DNA of 64,000 nt from Acidobacteriota bacterium (GCA_016716435.1 JADJWI010000008.1:558001-622000); one strand, 5' to 3'; numbered from the stretch's first letter, positions 1-9,975 are shown. Numbers and translations are program-made. Notes: a model not told the origin generated them from the letters alone.

Positions 1-437
1 ACGTGCCGGTCCCGGGAGATTACGACGGCGATAACCGCTACGACATCGCGGTTTGGCGGCCCTCGAATGGCGTTTGGTATCGGCTTAACAGCACGAACGG
101 CGGGTTCGTTGCCTTGCCCTTCGGTCAAGACGGCGACGTTCCGGCGAGAGGCGATTTCGACGGCGACCTGCGGAACGACCTCGCGGTATTCCGTCCCTCG
201 AACGGCGTTTGGTACATCCTCCGCAGTTCGAACGGCTCGGTGCAGATACTGCAATGGGGTGTTGGCGGCGACAAGCCGGTCGTAGGCGACTACGATGGAG
301 ACTTCACGGACGACATCGCGGTCTATCGTCCGTCGAACGGCGTTTGGTATATCAGGCGTTCGACGAACAGTACGTTGCAGGCGGTGACCTTCGGGCTCGA
401 GAACGATATACCGGTACCGTCAGTCGACGCTCCATAG
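1..437 (+). CDS. FG-GAP/VCBS repeat protein, C-terminal fragment
   Basis: This is the 3' end of a gene that begins before base 1; the frame is open from the first bases and stops at 435-437. It shows three copies of a repeat of about 45 residues. Each has an acidic loop (DYDGD or DFDGD), then DIAV or DLAV, then RPSNGVWY, and a Phe-Gly or Trp-Gly turn near its end. FG-GAP/VCBS repeats fold into beta-propeller blades whose acidic loops usually bind calcium, and they occur in secreted or surface proteins. This exact repeat type is very common in Blastocatellia. The ligand and the upstream domains are unknown. It ends 16 bases before the convergent comF gene. Confidence 0.85.
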   Translation, partial: VPVPGDYDGDNRYDIAVWRPSNGVWYRLNSTNGGFVALPFGQDGDVPARGDFDGDLRNDLAVFRPSNGVWYILRSSNGSVQILQWGVGGDKPVVGDYDGDFTDDIAVYRPSNGVWYIRRSTNSTLQAVTFGLENDIPVPSVDAP

Positions 438-453
438 TGTCATCTAAATTGGG

Positions 454-1182
454 TTACGCGGCGCGTGCGAGGGTGAAGACATCGACCCTGGCCGCGCCGC
501 TTTTAATTAGGGCCTTTGCACAATAAGACGCGGTCGAACCCGAGGTGAGGATGTCGTCGATCAGGATGATGCTCTTGCCCACGATCAGCTTTGGCCGAAC
601 GACCTTGAAGGCGTTGCGGACCGAGAGGTCGCGGGCCTTGCGGTCCATTCCGGCTCGATGGTGCGGCGTATCGACGACCCGCTGAAGGCTTGCCTCATCA
701 ACCGCGATGCCGCTTGAGCGGCCGAGGAAGTCGGCAATGAAGGCGGCCTGATTATAACCGCGTTCAACAAAACGCTTTCGCGAAAGCGGGACCGGAACGA
801 GAAGGTCGGCGCCTTCGCGGAAGCTATCGGCAAAGGCGATGCAGGCCGCATTTTGCATCCGGGAAGAGAGGTAGGGATTGGTCTTGAGGTTTATCACTTC
901 CGCGGCGGCCGGGCCGCGATAGGGGCCGGCCGAACGGGCGATGCCGTACGCGTGGTCGTCGCATTTTCGGCAAAAGGTCTCGAACATCGATTCGGGCTCG
1001 CCGAGGAACAAGCCGCATTTCGAACACGCCGTTTCGCGGCCGGTGAAAAAACGGTAACCGCTCCAGCACGCTTCACAGGCGACGCCATCTGCCCGCCGCT
1101 CGACCTGATTGCCGCAGCAACGGCACTCGCGCGGAAATGCGACGGCGAGGAGCGAATCGGCGATCGTGGCGGCAAAACTCAT
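454..1182 (-). CDS. comF: ComF family amidophosphoribosyltransferase-like protein
   Basis: The 242-residue protein starts with a zinc-ribbon-like region with cysteine pairs (CRCC, CEAC, CSKC, CRKC, residues about 20-75) followed by a phosphoribosyltransferase fold. The PRPP-binding motif is visible as ILIDDILTSGSTA near residue 205. ComF proteins are needed for uptake of transforming DNA in naturally competent bacteria, probably as helicase partners at the inner membrane, but many are annotated only as phosphoribosyltransferases. The start lies 3 bases beyond the stop of the upstream S9 peptidase gene and has no clear Shine-Dalgarno site, which suggests translational coupling. No other competence gene is in view, so the competence role is inferred from family only. 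Confidence 0.88.
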   Translation of the reverse strand: MSFAATIADSLLAVAFPRECRCCGNQVERRADGVACEACWSGYRFFTGRETACSKCGLFLGEPESMFETFCRKCDDHAYGIARSAGPYRGPAAAEVINLKTNPYLSSRMQNAACIAFADSFREGADLLVPVPLSRKRFVERGYNQAAFIADFLGRSSGIAVDEASLQRVVDTPHHRAGMDRKARDLSVRNAFKVVRPKLIVGKSIILIDDILTSGSTASYCAKALIKSGAARVDVFTLARAA

Positions 1183-1185
1183 CAG

Positions 1186-3933
1186 CTATTTCGCGGCAAG
1201 ATGCTTCTCAAAAAAGGCGAGGATCCGCTCGTATTCATCAGCCCAGCTTTCGGGCCGGACGAAGCCGTGGTTTTCCGAAGGATAAAGCATCGCCTCAAAA
1301 TACTGCGTTTTCCCAAGCCTGATGAGCTGCTCGATCATCTGCACCGAGTCCTGCACATGAACGTTGTCGTCGGCCATTCCGTGAAGTATCAGGAACGGCC
1401 GCTCAAGCTTGTCGGCATAGGCGATCGGCGAACTGCGTCTATAGGCCTCGGGGTTTTTGTCGGGAAAGCCGAGCCGCTGGGCGGTGTAAAAAGGATTCGC
1501 GGCGTAGTAATTCTTCCAGTCAAAGACCGAGCGAAGTGCGGCCGCCGCGGCGATCCGCTCCGGTGCCCGCAGGACGAGCATCCCGGCCATAAAGCCGCCG
1601 TAGCTGCCGCCATAAACACCGATGCGGCGTTGATCGACGCCATAGTTTTTGACCATGTGGTCGATGGAGTCGATATGGTCGTCAAAGTCCTTGCCGCCGA
1701 GAAAATCATGGACGTCGGTCCGCCATTCGCGGCCATAGCCCGCCGAGCCGCGGAAGTCGATATCGAGCACGACATAGCCCTTCTTAGCCAGCATGTCGTT
1801 GAACATAAACTCGCGGTAATAGTTGTTCCAGCCGTTGATCACGTTCTGCAAATAACCAGCACCGTGAACAAATATCACCATCGGATATTTCTTCTTCGAA
1901 TCATGGCCGGGCGGTAGGTAGATCTTCGCCGGGATCTTTTTGCCGTCGCGTGAAGGGATCTCGATGAATTTGGGCTCAGTCCAATTACGTTTAAGGAATG
2001 CGTCAGGTGTTGTTTTGGAGAGCAGGGAACTAACCTCCGGACACGCGTACCGTGATTGACTGTTTTGGGGACAATTGTCGAAATAGGCAATTAACTCTTC
2101 AGGACGATTCCACTGAGAGCCGCTAAAAACTAACGTCGGGGAATCATTCTCCGAAAGCTGCGGTCCAGTGATCATTCCTTTTTGAACCGACGAGTAGAAC
2201 TTCGTGCGATTCTTTGTCGTTGTGTTTATCTGCCCGAAGTCGCGTGTCGCTGTTCCCGATTCGGTAGATAAATAAAGAAGTCGTTCTCCGGACTTCCACT
2301 TTGCCCATTCGACCTGCCAGTTTCCTTTTGTGAGTTGCTCGGTCTTTACGGACGGGGTTGGAACGCTCCCGGTCAAATTCTGCTCTTTCTCGGTCGAAGA
2401 CACCCTCCCTACAGGTCGGGTTTCCGCCTGGGTATCTGACGGCAATTCGAGGGTTGCGAGATATAGATGGTTAAAGCCGTCGCGTTCGGAGGCGAAGAAA
2501 AGCTGGGCGGGGTTTTTGGGATTCGGTTCGAAGATCGCCGATTTCGGAGCCTGCCATTTGTCGTCGGTCTCTTCGGTGACGAGAATGATCTTTTCGTCCT
2601 TCGATCCGACGTTGTAAATGTAGAAAAGCTGGCGGCGCTTGGTGTCTTTATCAAGCCGATCGACGATCAGCGAACGGTTGTCCGCCGCCCAAACCATCCG
2701 CCGAAAACTGGAGACGCCCTCGGGCTTCGGGAGCTCTATCTCGTGCGGCGCGTCGCGGCTGCCGTCGGTCGGCATGAACATCAATTTCTGCTCGGTCCAA
2801 CCGCGTCGCGGCCCGCCGCCGGTGACATATTCAGGCAAGAAATTTGGGACAACAAGCTGCCGCTGCTTAGAGCCATCCGAAACGACGTACGCCGCCATCT
2901 TGCCGTCCTTGCTGGCCGCGATGTTTCCAACCGAGATGAACTGCTGCGCGTTGGCCTCACGGGTCACCTGTGTAAGCGTCGCATCCGCAAGATGAAGCAC
3001 GAACGCGTTGCCGCCCTGCGAATAAAGAACGCGGTCATTGTCCAAAAACCGAGCCCCGAACTCAGGGGACTGTGTTTTCGTGATGCGCTTAAACGTGGCT
3101 CTACGAGAGTTTTGTTCGTAATCTACACGAGCTACATTGATCCGATTTTCGGTACCTGTGATCTCGTCCAAGGCTTTCATAAACGCTTCACTCGATCGTA
3201 AAGCGGGATGTACGTCGTAAAGTTGTCGGACACGTTCTATAAGCTCATCGATCTCGCGATTAATGCGAATGATCTCATCGCGTTCGGCGGAAGAAGACAC
3301 GGGCGAAGATTCTATCGAAGCCCGGAGCCTATCATTCGATTCCACTAAATTGCTGAAAAGATCCGCTTCGTCAACCCCGACCCTCTTTGAAGCCTCGATA
3401 ATATTCGGGATGAGTAGAGAGCGCCTCAGCATAGTCGCTAAATACATCTTCCACGTGCTCTCATCAGACGAAGAATCAGGTGTTTCAGTTCCTGGGAAAA
3501 GCGAAAGAAGGTAAATATCGCCGCCGTAGGTGAAGATGAGTCTTGACGAATCCGGCGACCATTCGAAATTGCCGAGCTGATTTTCGCGGTCGCGAACGAA
3601 CTGGTCGCGGATGACCACGCCATAGCCGAGCGGATCGGGCTTTTCGGCCGGCCGCTGCGGAGCCGGAAGCTGGTCGGGGCTGAGAATCTTTTCCGGTGTC
3701 CCGCCCGCGGTCGAAACAATGTACAGATCACGCCGCGGTTTGCCCTCGGCGTTCCAAAGGAAAACCACCTTCGTCCCGTCCGGCGAAAGCTTCTCGCCCT
3801 CGACCCGCTGCCCCGCGATCGACGGCTCAGCCATGATCTGCCGAACCGTCAGGTTCTGAGCATTCGCCGAGCTAAAGAACACGAACGCAAGAAGGAGTAA
3901 AATGGTCCGTACGGTACCGGATCGGAGTTGCAT
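1186..3933 (-). CDS. S9 family (prolyl oligopeptidase) serine peptidase, secreted
   Basis: The 915-residue protein has a signal peptide ending at SSANA (about residue 25), an N-terminal beta-propeller region with repeated EWSPDS-like blades, and a C-terminal alpha/beta hydrolase domain. The nucleophile Ser sits in GGSYGGFM (about residue 770) and the catalytic His in SENHGF near the end; the Asp is probably in the HGMADDNVH segment. Family members cleave short peptides in the periplasm or outside the cell. Two oddities: a helical, charged insert of about 120 residues in the propeller (about residues 160-285), and a loop at about residues 500-515 encoded by a short repeat also present in dnaE2 (2399-2432). 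The ATG at 3931-3933 directly abuts the ATG of the divergent gene at 3934. comF follows on the same strand. Confidence 0.93.
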   Translation of the reverse strand: MQLRSGTVRTILLLLAFVFFSSANAQNLTVRQIMAEPSIAGQRVEGEKLSPDGTKVVFLWNAEGKPRRDLYIVSTAGGTPEKILSPDQLPAPQRPAEKPDPLGYGVVIRDQFVRDRENQLGNFEWSPDSSRLIFTYGGDIYLLSLFPGTETPDSSSDESTWKMYLATMLRRSLLIPNIIEASKRVGVDEADLFSNLVESNDRLRASIESSPVSSSAERDEIIRINREIDELIERVRQLYDVHPALRSSEAFMKALDEITGTENRINVARVDYEQNSRRATFKRITKTQSPEFGARFLDNDRVLYSQGGNAFVLHLADATLTQVTREANAQQFISVGNIAASKDGKMAAYVVSDGSKQRQLVVPNFLPEYVTGGGPRRGWTEQKLMFMPTDGSRDAPHEIELPKPEGVSSFRRMVWAADNRSLIVDRLDKDTKRRQLFYIYNVGSKDEKIILVTEETDDKWQAPKSAIFEPNPKNPAQLFFASERDGFNHLYLATLELPSDTQAETRPVGRVSSTEKEQNLTGSVPTPSVKTEQLTKGNWQVEWAKWKSGERLLYLSTESGTATRDFGQINTTTKNRTKFYSSVQKGMITGPQLSENDSPTLVFSGSQWNRPEELIAYFDNCPQNSQSRYACPEVSSLLSKTTPDAFLKRNWTEPKFIEIPSRDGKKIPAKIYLPPGHDSKKKYPMVIFVHGAGYLQNVINGWNNYYREFMFNDMLAKKGYVVLDIDFRGSAGYGREWRTDVHDFLGGKDFDDHIDSIDHMVKNYGVDQRRIGVYGGSYGGFMAGMLVLRAPERIAAAAALRSVFDWKNYYAANPFYTAQRLGFPDKNPEAYRRSSPIAYADKLERPFLILHGMADDNVHVQDSVQMIEQLIRLGKTQYFEAMLYPSENHGFVRPESWADEYERILAFFEKHLAAK
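2399..2432 (-). repeat. Intragenic copy of a short dispersed repeat
   Basis: On the minus strand this stretch contains 25 bases identical to the core of the repeat in dnaE2 (40895-40990). Here it is read in another frame, as residues AETRPVGRVS of the S9 peptidase. It lies in a low-complexity, Ser/Thr-rich loop between propeller blades, just before the conserved QLTKGNW strand, where family members normally have a short turn. Seen directly in the sequence; the mechanism of spread is unknown. Confidence 0.8.
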
Positions 3934-4434
3934 ATGTTACCTGAAATAAAACGTCCTAAAGAACACGACGAACTCTTAAAACGACTCAACGAGGAGTTTG
4001 AGAAAAAGCATAAGCGATCGATCGAACTACTCTCAAATATAAAGAGCGAACGAGAACGAATCAGCAGGCTACTGAATCGCTTCAAGTTCCAAGAACCCGA
4101 CCTGATCTATCGCTTCTATCACCAAAGTTTTAAAGTCTTCATTATGGTGCCATTGATCGAACAAGCTGACAAATTGTTCGGCGACATCGCCCCTGAAGGG
4201 GCCGAAATCAACTCGTGGTACGGGCTGATCGCAAAAGGCGGAATCGGAAAGGCATTTGACAAACAAACGACAAACGAGAATTGGCTTTCCGAGGTGCCAC
4301 AGATACTTCTCGCCTTTTGGAATGCGAAGTACTTTCTCGAACAAATGACAGTCGCCGCAGACGAACTGAACGAAGCCCCGATGACCCTCCCAAGCGGATG
4401 GGCAGCCGTCCTTTATCTTTACGGACTTCGTTAG
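3934..4434 (+). CDS. Hypothetical protein, coiled-coil N terminus
   Basis: I do not recognise this 166-residue protein. Residues 1-50 are highly charged and predicted helical (KRLNEEF, KKHKRS, KSERERISRLLNR), followed by a more globular part rich in aromatic residues (YRFYHQSF, ENWLSEVP, FWNAKYFLEQ). There is no signal peptide, so it is probably cytoplasmic. The ATG at 3934 is preceded by GGAG at a good distance. The ATG immediately follows the start codon of the S9 peptidase on the other strand, so the promoters of both genes must lie inside each other's coding sequence. The lower GC content of this gene and of the neighbouring peptidase 5' region hints at acquired sequence. Confidence 0.65.
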   Translation: MLPEIKRPKEHDELLKRLNEEFEKKHKRSIELLSNIKSERERISRLLNRFKFQEPDLIYRFYHQSFKVFIMVPLIEQADKLFGDIAPEGAEINSWYGLIAKGGIGKAFDKQTTNENWLSEVPQILLAFWNAKYFLEQMTVAADELNEAPMTLPSGWAAVLYLYGLR

Positions 4435-4475
4435 GCTAACGAACTGGCCGCCCGGTTACACAGGCGGTTCCGATC

Positions 4476-5312
4476 TCAGGGCATTTCCAGAGCTCTCGCA
4501 CGAATTTCTGCTTTCTGCGCTTCGGTCAGGCGGCCGTATTCATAGATGGCGTTTTCCCAAGTGCCGTACATCGCATTCGGGAGAACGATCCAGCGTTTGC
4601 CCCATTCATCGCGATAGCGGTTGGTCTCAAAAAAGCGGGCCGCGACCGATTTGCGTTCAAATACGTCAGAAAAGTCGTCAAGGTTATCGCCGATCAGCAA
4701 AACGATCCGATACTTTGCCCCGACGAGTTCCCGCCGCGGTGTCTTGGTCGAGATGTTGTTGCCCTGTGCGTCCTTTTGGCGGAGCATTACATTCTCCGGT
4801 CCTACGTCGCGAAAGCCGGCTGCGATCAGATTATCGATGGTCGCCTGTTTCTGCACCTCGTCGCGGTTCGAGACGTAGAAGATCTTGACGCCGTTCGAGA
4901 CGGCATAGTTGAGGAATTCGACCGAACCGGCGATCGGCTTTGCCTTCCGCATCTCGCCCCAGGCGTACCAGTCTTCCATGTTGAACGGCCGTCCGGTCTT
5001 GATCGCCCGTGCCTGCGACGGTGAATTATCGAGCACGGTCTCGTCGACATCGACGATGATCGCCCGCGGCATTTCGCGTTGCTCTTTTGGGAGCAGTTTC
5101 GCGTTTTTCGGGTCGAGGTCGACATCAAGCCTGAGGCGGGCAATGTTGAAGGCTTGATGCGCGAGGGCTCGGTATTCGGCGGCTTTCTGTTGATAGAGCA
5201 CCGCCGCAACCTGATAATCGAGGTTCTCAGGAGCTTTCGCCGTGTTTTGGGAATAGGCTCCAATTGCAAGTACAAGGAGCAGTACGGTGCTGAAATATGC
5301 TTTGATTCTCAT
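4476..5312 (-). CDS. HAD-superfamily acid phosphatase, lipoprotein e(P4) type
   Basis: A 278-residue secreted phosphatase. The first HAD motif is VDVDETVLDN with the nucleophile Asp and general acid Asp (DxDxT), the second is the FYVSNRDE segment, and the acidic fourth motif is GDNLDDFSD. Proteins of the e(P4) family hydrolyse nucleotide monophosphates and other phosphomonoesters in the periplasm or outer membrane. The start was set at 5312 because a clean signal peptide begins there and ends at AIGAYSQ; a longer frame upstream to 5435 has no support. Unlike the Haemophilus protein there is no lipobox Cys at the cleavage site, so it is probably a soluble periplasmic enzyme. Confidence 0.85.
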   Translation of the reverse strand: MRIKAYFSTVLLLVLAIGAYSQNTAKAPENLDYQVAAVLYQQKAAEYRALAHQAFNIARLRLDVDLDPKNAKLLPKEQREMPRAIIVDVDETVLDNSPSQARAIKTGRPFNMEDWYAWGEMRKAKPIAGSVEFLNYAVSNGVKIFYVSNRDEVQKQATIDNLIAAGFRDVGPENVMLRQKDAQGNNISTKTPRRELVGAKYRIVLLIGDNLDDFSDVFERKSVAARFFETNRYRDEWGKRWIVLPNAMYGTWENAIYEYGRLTEAQKAEIRARALEMP

Positions 5313-5339
5313 GGCTTTTCGGTGATTATAGAAGTCATT

Positions 5340-5498
5340 ATGCCCGAGAACGACCCGCAGAAAAAACGACCTGATAAAGCGGAGGCGGAAAATGACGAGG
5401 CAAGCAAGCGCAGTTATTACTACGACGACGCCCACGGGTATGAGGAATATGATCCGGACAAGGAGCCGGACGATGATGAACTCGAAGACGAGGAATGA
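5340..5498 (+). CDS. Small acidic hypothetical protein
   Basis: A 52-residue frame with an ATG at 5340 and a very acidic composition: a lysine/glutamate-rich start (PQKKRPDKAEAEND), a tyrosine cluster (SYYYDDAHGYEEY) and an Asp/Glu-only tail (DDDELEDEE). It lies divergently 27 bases from the acid phosphatase start, and its TGA directly touches the stop codon of the convergent MATE gene. The Shine-Dalgarno site is weak. Such compositions occur in conserved short acidobacterial proteins of unknown role, and this is a family-free inference. It may be spurious. Confidence 0.45.
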   Translation: MPENDPQKKRPDKAEAENDEASKRSYYYDDAHGYEEYDPDKEPDDDELEDEE

Positions 5499-6941
5499 TC
5501 AGGCTTCGGTGCGGTCGATCGAGACCTGAATGCTCTGCCAGCGGCCTTGCCTGAATTTGTAGAAGCTGAGTGCAAAGCGGACGATGTGGCCCGCGAGTAT
5601 GGCCAGCCAAATGTGCAACGGTTCGAGTCCCCAGGCGTACTGAATGAAGAAGCAGATACCAAGCGGGATAATGACCTGCGAAACGACCGAGATATATAGC
5701 GGGCTTTTGGTGTCGCCGGTGCCTTGCAGCCCGCCGGTGTAGGTCAATGCGGCCGAGATAAATAGGCCCGAGATGCTGAGCACCTGCAAAAGCTGCGTGC
5801 CGATCTCGATAACGGCCGGCTCCTTCATTCCGAAAAACCCGAGAAGCTGCGCGGGAAAAAAGAAAAAGAAAAGCCCGATAAATGCCGAACCGGCGACGCC
5901 GAACTTTGCGGCTGTGTGGACGGCCTTTGAGGCACGCTCCGGATTTCCCGCCCCGAGGTTTTGCCCGGCGACCGCTGCGGCCGCTCCCATTAGCCCGACC
6001 GAGGTCCATGTTATCAGCGAGAAAAGTTGCGTATAGCCGACGGCAAATGCGGCCTGTGCCGCAGCACTCTGCGCCAGCGACCCGATGAAGGCGAGCATAA
6101 AAACTCCGCCGACGTTCATCGCGATGCCCTGAATCCCGGTCGGAAGGCCAAAGCGAAAGATCTGGCGGATGATGGCCCAATCGGGCTTGTAGCCAAGCCC
6201 TTTCGGGAACGAAACGACCCAGCCGCCGGCGATCAGCCGATAAAGCGCATAAATCGCCACCAGCCCGGTAGCGATGCTCGTACCCATCGCCGCACCAGCG
6301 GTTCCGAATGACGGTATCGGGCCAAGCCCGGGGATGAGAATCAGGTTAAGGACCAGGTTGAGCACCGTCATCACAACGCCGAGGATCATCGGCGTGCGGG
6401 CGTCGCCGGCCGAGCGCAGTGCTCCGCTCAGCATAAAAAAGATGAGCAGCCCAAGGCTGAAAACGAATGTTATCCGAAGATAGGGAAGAGCCTCGGCCTT
6501 GACGCCGGCTTCGGCATTTACGAGGTCGAGCAAATATGGCGAAGCGAAATATCCGACCGGTGCCATGACGCCGAATGAGATGATGATCGCCGTAAGGAAT
6601 GCCTGATAGACCGTACGATCTACCTTTAGCTCTTCGCCGGCCCCGGCGAAGCGGGCGACGAGTATGCTCATCCCCGTAAAGAGCGACGAGATGAAAACGA
6701 TAACCACCAAAAAGATCTGCCAGCTGACGCCGATGGCTGCGTTTGCCTTAAACCCGACGACGTTGCCGACCACGATGTGATCGACAATGCCCTGCAATCC
6801 GGCGATTACATTCGTCAGCATCGTCGGCCAGGCGATCTTCCAAACCGCAGGCCCAAGCGGCCCCTCGATAATTGAGCGGTCGTATCGCGGCTTTGGCTTT
6901 TCCGGAACTAAATCGTCGATGTCGTTAATTGTTTCAGGCAT
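5499..6941 (-). CDS. MATE family multidrug/cation antiporter
   Basis: A 480-residue integral membrane protein with about twelve hydrophobic segments and the two-fold repeat of MATE transporters. The N-terminal half opens with GPAVWKIAWPTMLTNVI and the second half has the analogous FRFGLPTGIQGIAMN segment near residue 260. MATE proteins export drugs and organic cations using a proton or sodium gradient. The ATG at 6939-6941 is preceded not by a Shine-Dalgarno site but directly by the uridine tract of an intrinsic terminator (6942-6967), which is unusual. The gene converges on the small acidic gene with no bases between the stop codons. Confidence 0.93.
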   Translation of the reverse strand: MPETINDIDDLVPEKPKPRYDRSIIEGPLGPAVWKIAWPTMLTNVIAGLQGIVDHIVVGNVVGFKANAAIGVSWQIFLVVIVFISSLFTGMSILVARFAGAGEELKVDRTVYQAFLTAIIISFGVMAPVGYFASPYLLDLVNAEAGVKAEALPYLRITFVFSLGLLIFFMLSGALRSAGDARTPMILGVVMTVLNLVLNLILIPGLGPIPSFGTAGAAMGTSIATGLVAIYALYRLIAGGWVVSFPKGLGYKPDWAIIRQIFRFGLPTGIQGIAMNVGGVFMLAFIGSLAQSAAAQAAFAVGYTQLFSLITWTSVGLMGAAAAVAGQNLGAGNPERASKAVHTAAKFGVAGSAFIGLFFFFFPAQLLGFFGMKEPAVIEIGTQLLQVLSISGLFISAALTYTGGLQGTGDTKSPLYISVVSQVIIPLGICFFIQYAWGLEPLHIWLAILAGHIVRFALSFYKFRQGRWQSIQVSIDRTEA

Positions 6942-6967
6942 CAAAAACCGGGCGAAAACTGCCCGGT
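6942..6967 (-). terminator. Intrinsic terminator behind DUF1428 gene
   Basis: On the minus strand a 7-bp stem ACCGGGC/GCCCGGT with a 7-base loop is followed by five T residues. It lies 36 bases downstream of the DUF1428 stop. The T tract ends immediately before the ATG of the MATE gene, so the hairpin occupies the place where its ribosome binding site should be. Confidence 0.85.
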
Positions 6968-7003
6968 CTCCCAGTATAACTATTCAGACGCAGAAAGTCC
7001 GTT

Positions 7004-7366
7004 CTAGAGGTCAACTATCACCTTGAAGCCGCTGTAGACCATCCGCTTGTAATCGAAAGGCGGGTCCTTCGGCGAGACCTTTGCAAGCTCCGGGTCAGCA
7101 AAAATTGCTTTCATCGTCTTGTTTCGATGGGCTTCCGATTTGAATTCGACCGCAGCATAGACGATCGTCTCCCCGGGCTTAAGCTTCAAAGCTTTCCCGA
7201 AAGGGAATGTGCCGTATTCTTCGTTTAGATCGGAGACGACGTATTCGCGGTAGCGGAGTGCACCGTGCTTCACGAAGATCTTGCCGGCACTACGGGCGAG
7301 CTTTTTGTACTCGTCGAGCTTTTTCTCCGCGATCGGCAGCAGATAGACATCGCAATATCTCGACAT
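7004..7366 (-). CDS. DUF1428 family protein
   Basis: A 120-residue protein starting MSRYCDVYLLPI with the DUF1428 pattern: YREYVVSDL in the middle and a FDYKRMVYSGF end. The family has a dimeric alpha-beta barrel (ferredoxin-like) fold; no reaction is established. The start at 7366 is set by a near-perfect Shine-Dalgarno site (AAAGGAG) 8 bases upstream. It follows the doxX gene by 4 bases in the same transcript and is followed by a terminator. DUF1428, DoxX and SRPBCC genes commonly travel together, which fits the remnant at 7796. Confidence 0.85.
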   Translation of the reverse strand: MSRYCDVYLLPIAEKKLDEYKKLARSAGKIFVKHGALRYREYVVSDLNEEYGTFPFGKALKLKPGETIVYAAVEFKSEAHRNKTMKAIFADPELAKVSPKDPPFDYKRMVYSGFKVIVDL

Positions 7367-7370
7367 ACGA

Positions 7371-7730
7371 TCACTCCTTTGTTGCCCAACGGCCGCGAGC
7401 GACGACCAGCAAAAGCACCAATATGACGAAAGGGAAGATCGCCATCGCAATGCCGCCATAAGCTGAAACGACAACGGCACCGGCCATGACGACCGCAAGC
7501 AGAGCGGCCGCGATCGGCGTTAACTTCGGCATTATTCCCAAGGCCCAGGGAAGCACTAATCCCAGCCCGCCGAGCACCTCGGCAGCACCGATGAAGAGCA
7601 CGAACCAGTGCGGGAGTTCCACGGTCATGTTCGCCCGCATTTCTTCATAAGGCATTAGGAACTTCGAACCGCCGGCAAAAAGGAACATCAGCCCGAGCAG
7701 AACTTGCAGGATCCAAAGAACGACATTCAT
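7371..7730 (-). CDS. DoxX family membrane protein
   Basis: A 119-residue protein with four hydrophobic segments. The DoxX signature is visible: LGLMFLFAGGSKF in the first helix, FIGAAEVLGGLGLVLP in the second. DoxX-like proteins are small quinol- or redox-linked membrane proteins; most have no proven function. The ATG at 7730 has an AAGGAG site 9 bases upstream; the longer frame from 7775 is rejected for that reason. First intact gene of the doxX-DUF1428 unit, downstream of a broken SRPBCC gene. Confidence 0.85.
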   Translation of the reverse strand: MNVVLWILQVLLGLMFLFAGGSKFLMPYEEMRANMTVELPHWFVLFIGAAEVLGGLGLVLPWALGIMPKLTPIAAALLAVVMAGAVVVSAYGGIAMAIFPFVILVLLLVVARGRWATKE

Positions 7731-7795
7731 AGAAGGTATCTCCTTCGCGGCGATCGAGGGCCGCGAATGTTTCACAACAAAACGTGACGGAAATC

Positions 7796-7980
7796 TTATT
7801 CGAGCCCGAGCTTTTCCGCAAGGCGTTCGAGGCTGTCCTGCCAGCCCGGGATGAATCCTTCATCGCGAGCCGCAACTCGATCGGCCTCGGAAGCGAGCAG
7901 GGGGTGGATGGTCAGTTCGGTTTGGCTGCCGTTCGCTGCAAAAGTAACGGTGACCGTCGCGTTCGGAGGTATTCCGGCAC
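7796..7980 (-). pseudogene. SRPBCC/AHSA1-domain gene remnant (C-terminal part)
   Basis: Reading the minus strand to the TAA at 7796-7798 gives a typical C terminus of the AHSA1/SRPBCC family: a strand IPPNATVTVTF, then SQTELTIHPLLASEADR, a GW pair, and the final helix DSLERLAEKLGLE. Family members are about 140-160 residues, but only about 60 match here. Farther upstream (to 8096) the frame no longer resembles the family and I find no start codon with a ribosome site. Another minus frame contains an unrelated protein-like stretch (FGELCENLRSLGVYQ). I read this as a truncated or rearranged gene. A frameshift in the assembly is a possible alternative. Confidence 0.6.
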
Positions 7981-8096
7981 CGCATCCGGCGGGTTCTGCT
8001 CTAATGGCTGGTAAACGCCGAGCGACCTCAGATTCTCGCAGAGTTCGCCGAAGCTCGGCTTTCGATCGAATTCAGATCGATGGCCGAAAACGAAGC

Positions 8097-9911
<1,815 letters not shown>

Positions 9912-9975
9912 TGTTGTGTCCCCATGCCTCAAGGCAAACGCAAATAATGACGGATTGGGAGCGAAAAGGCAACAC

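Noticed and set aside
853..1917. Open frame of 354 codons on the plus strand
   Set aside because: It lies antisense to comF and the S9 peptidase and has no family features; GC-rich coding sequence opens long antisense frames.
5619..5632. tRNA T-loop-like sequence GGTTCGAGTCC
   Set aside because: It lies inside the MATE coding sequence and no acceptor or anticodon arm can be formed around it.
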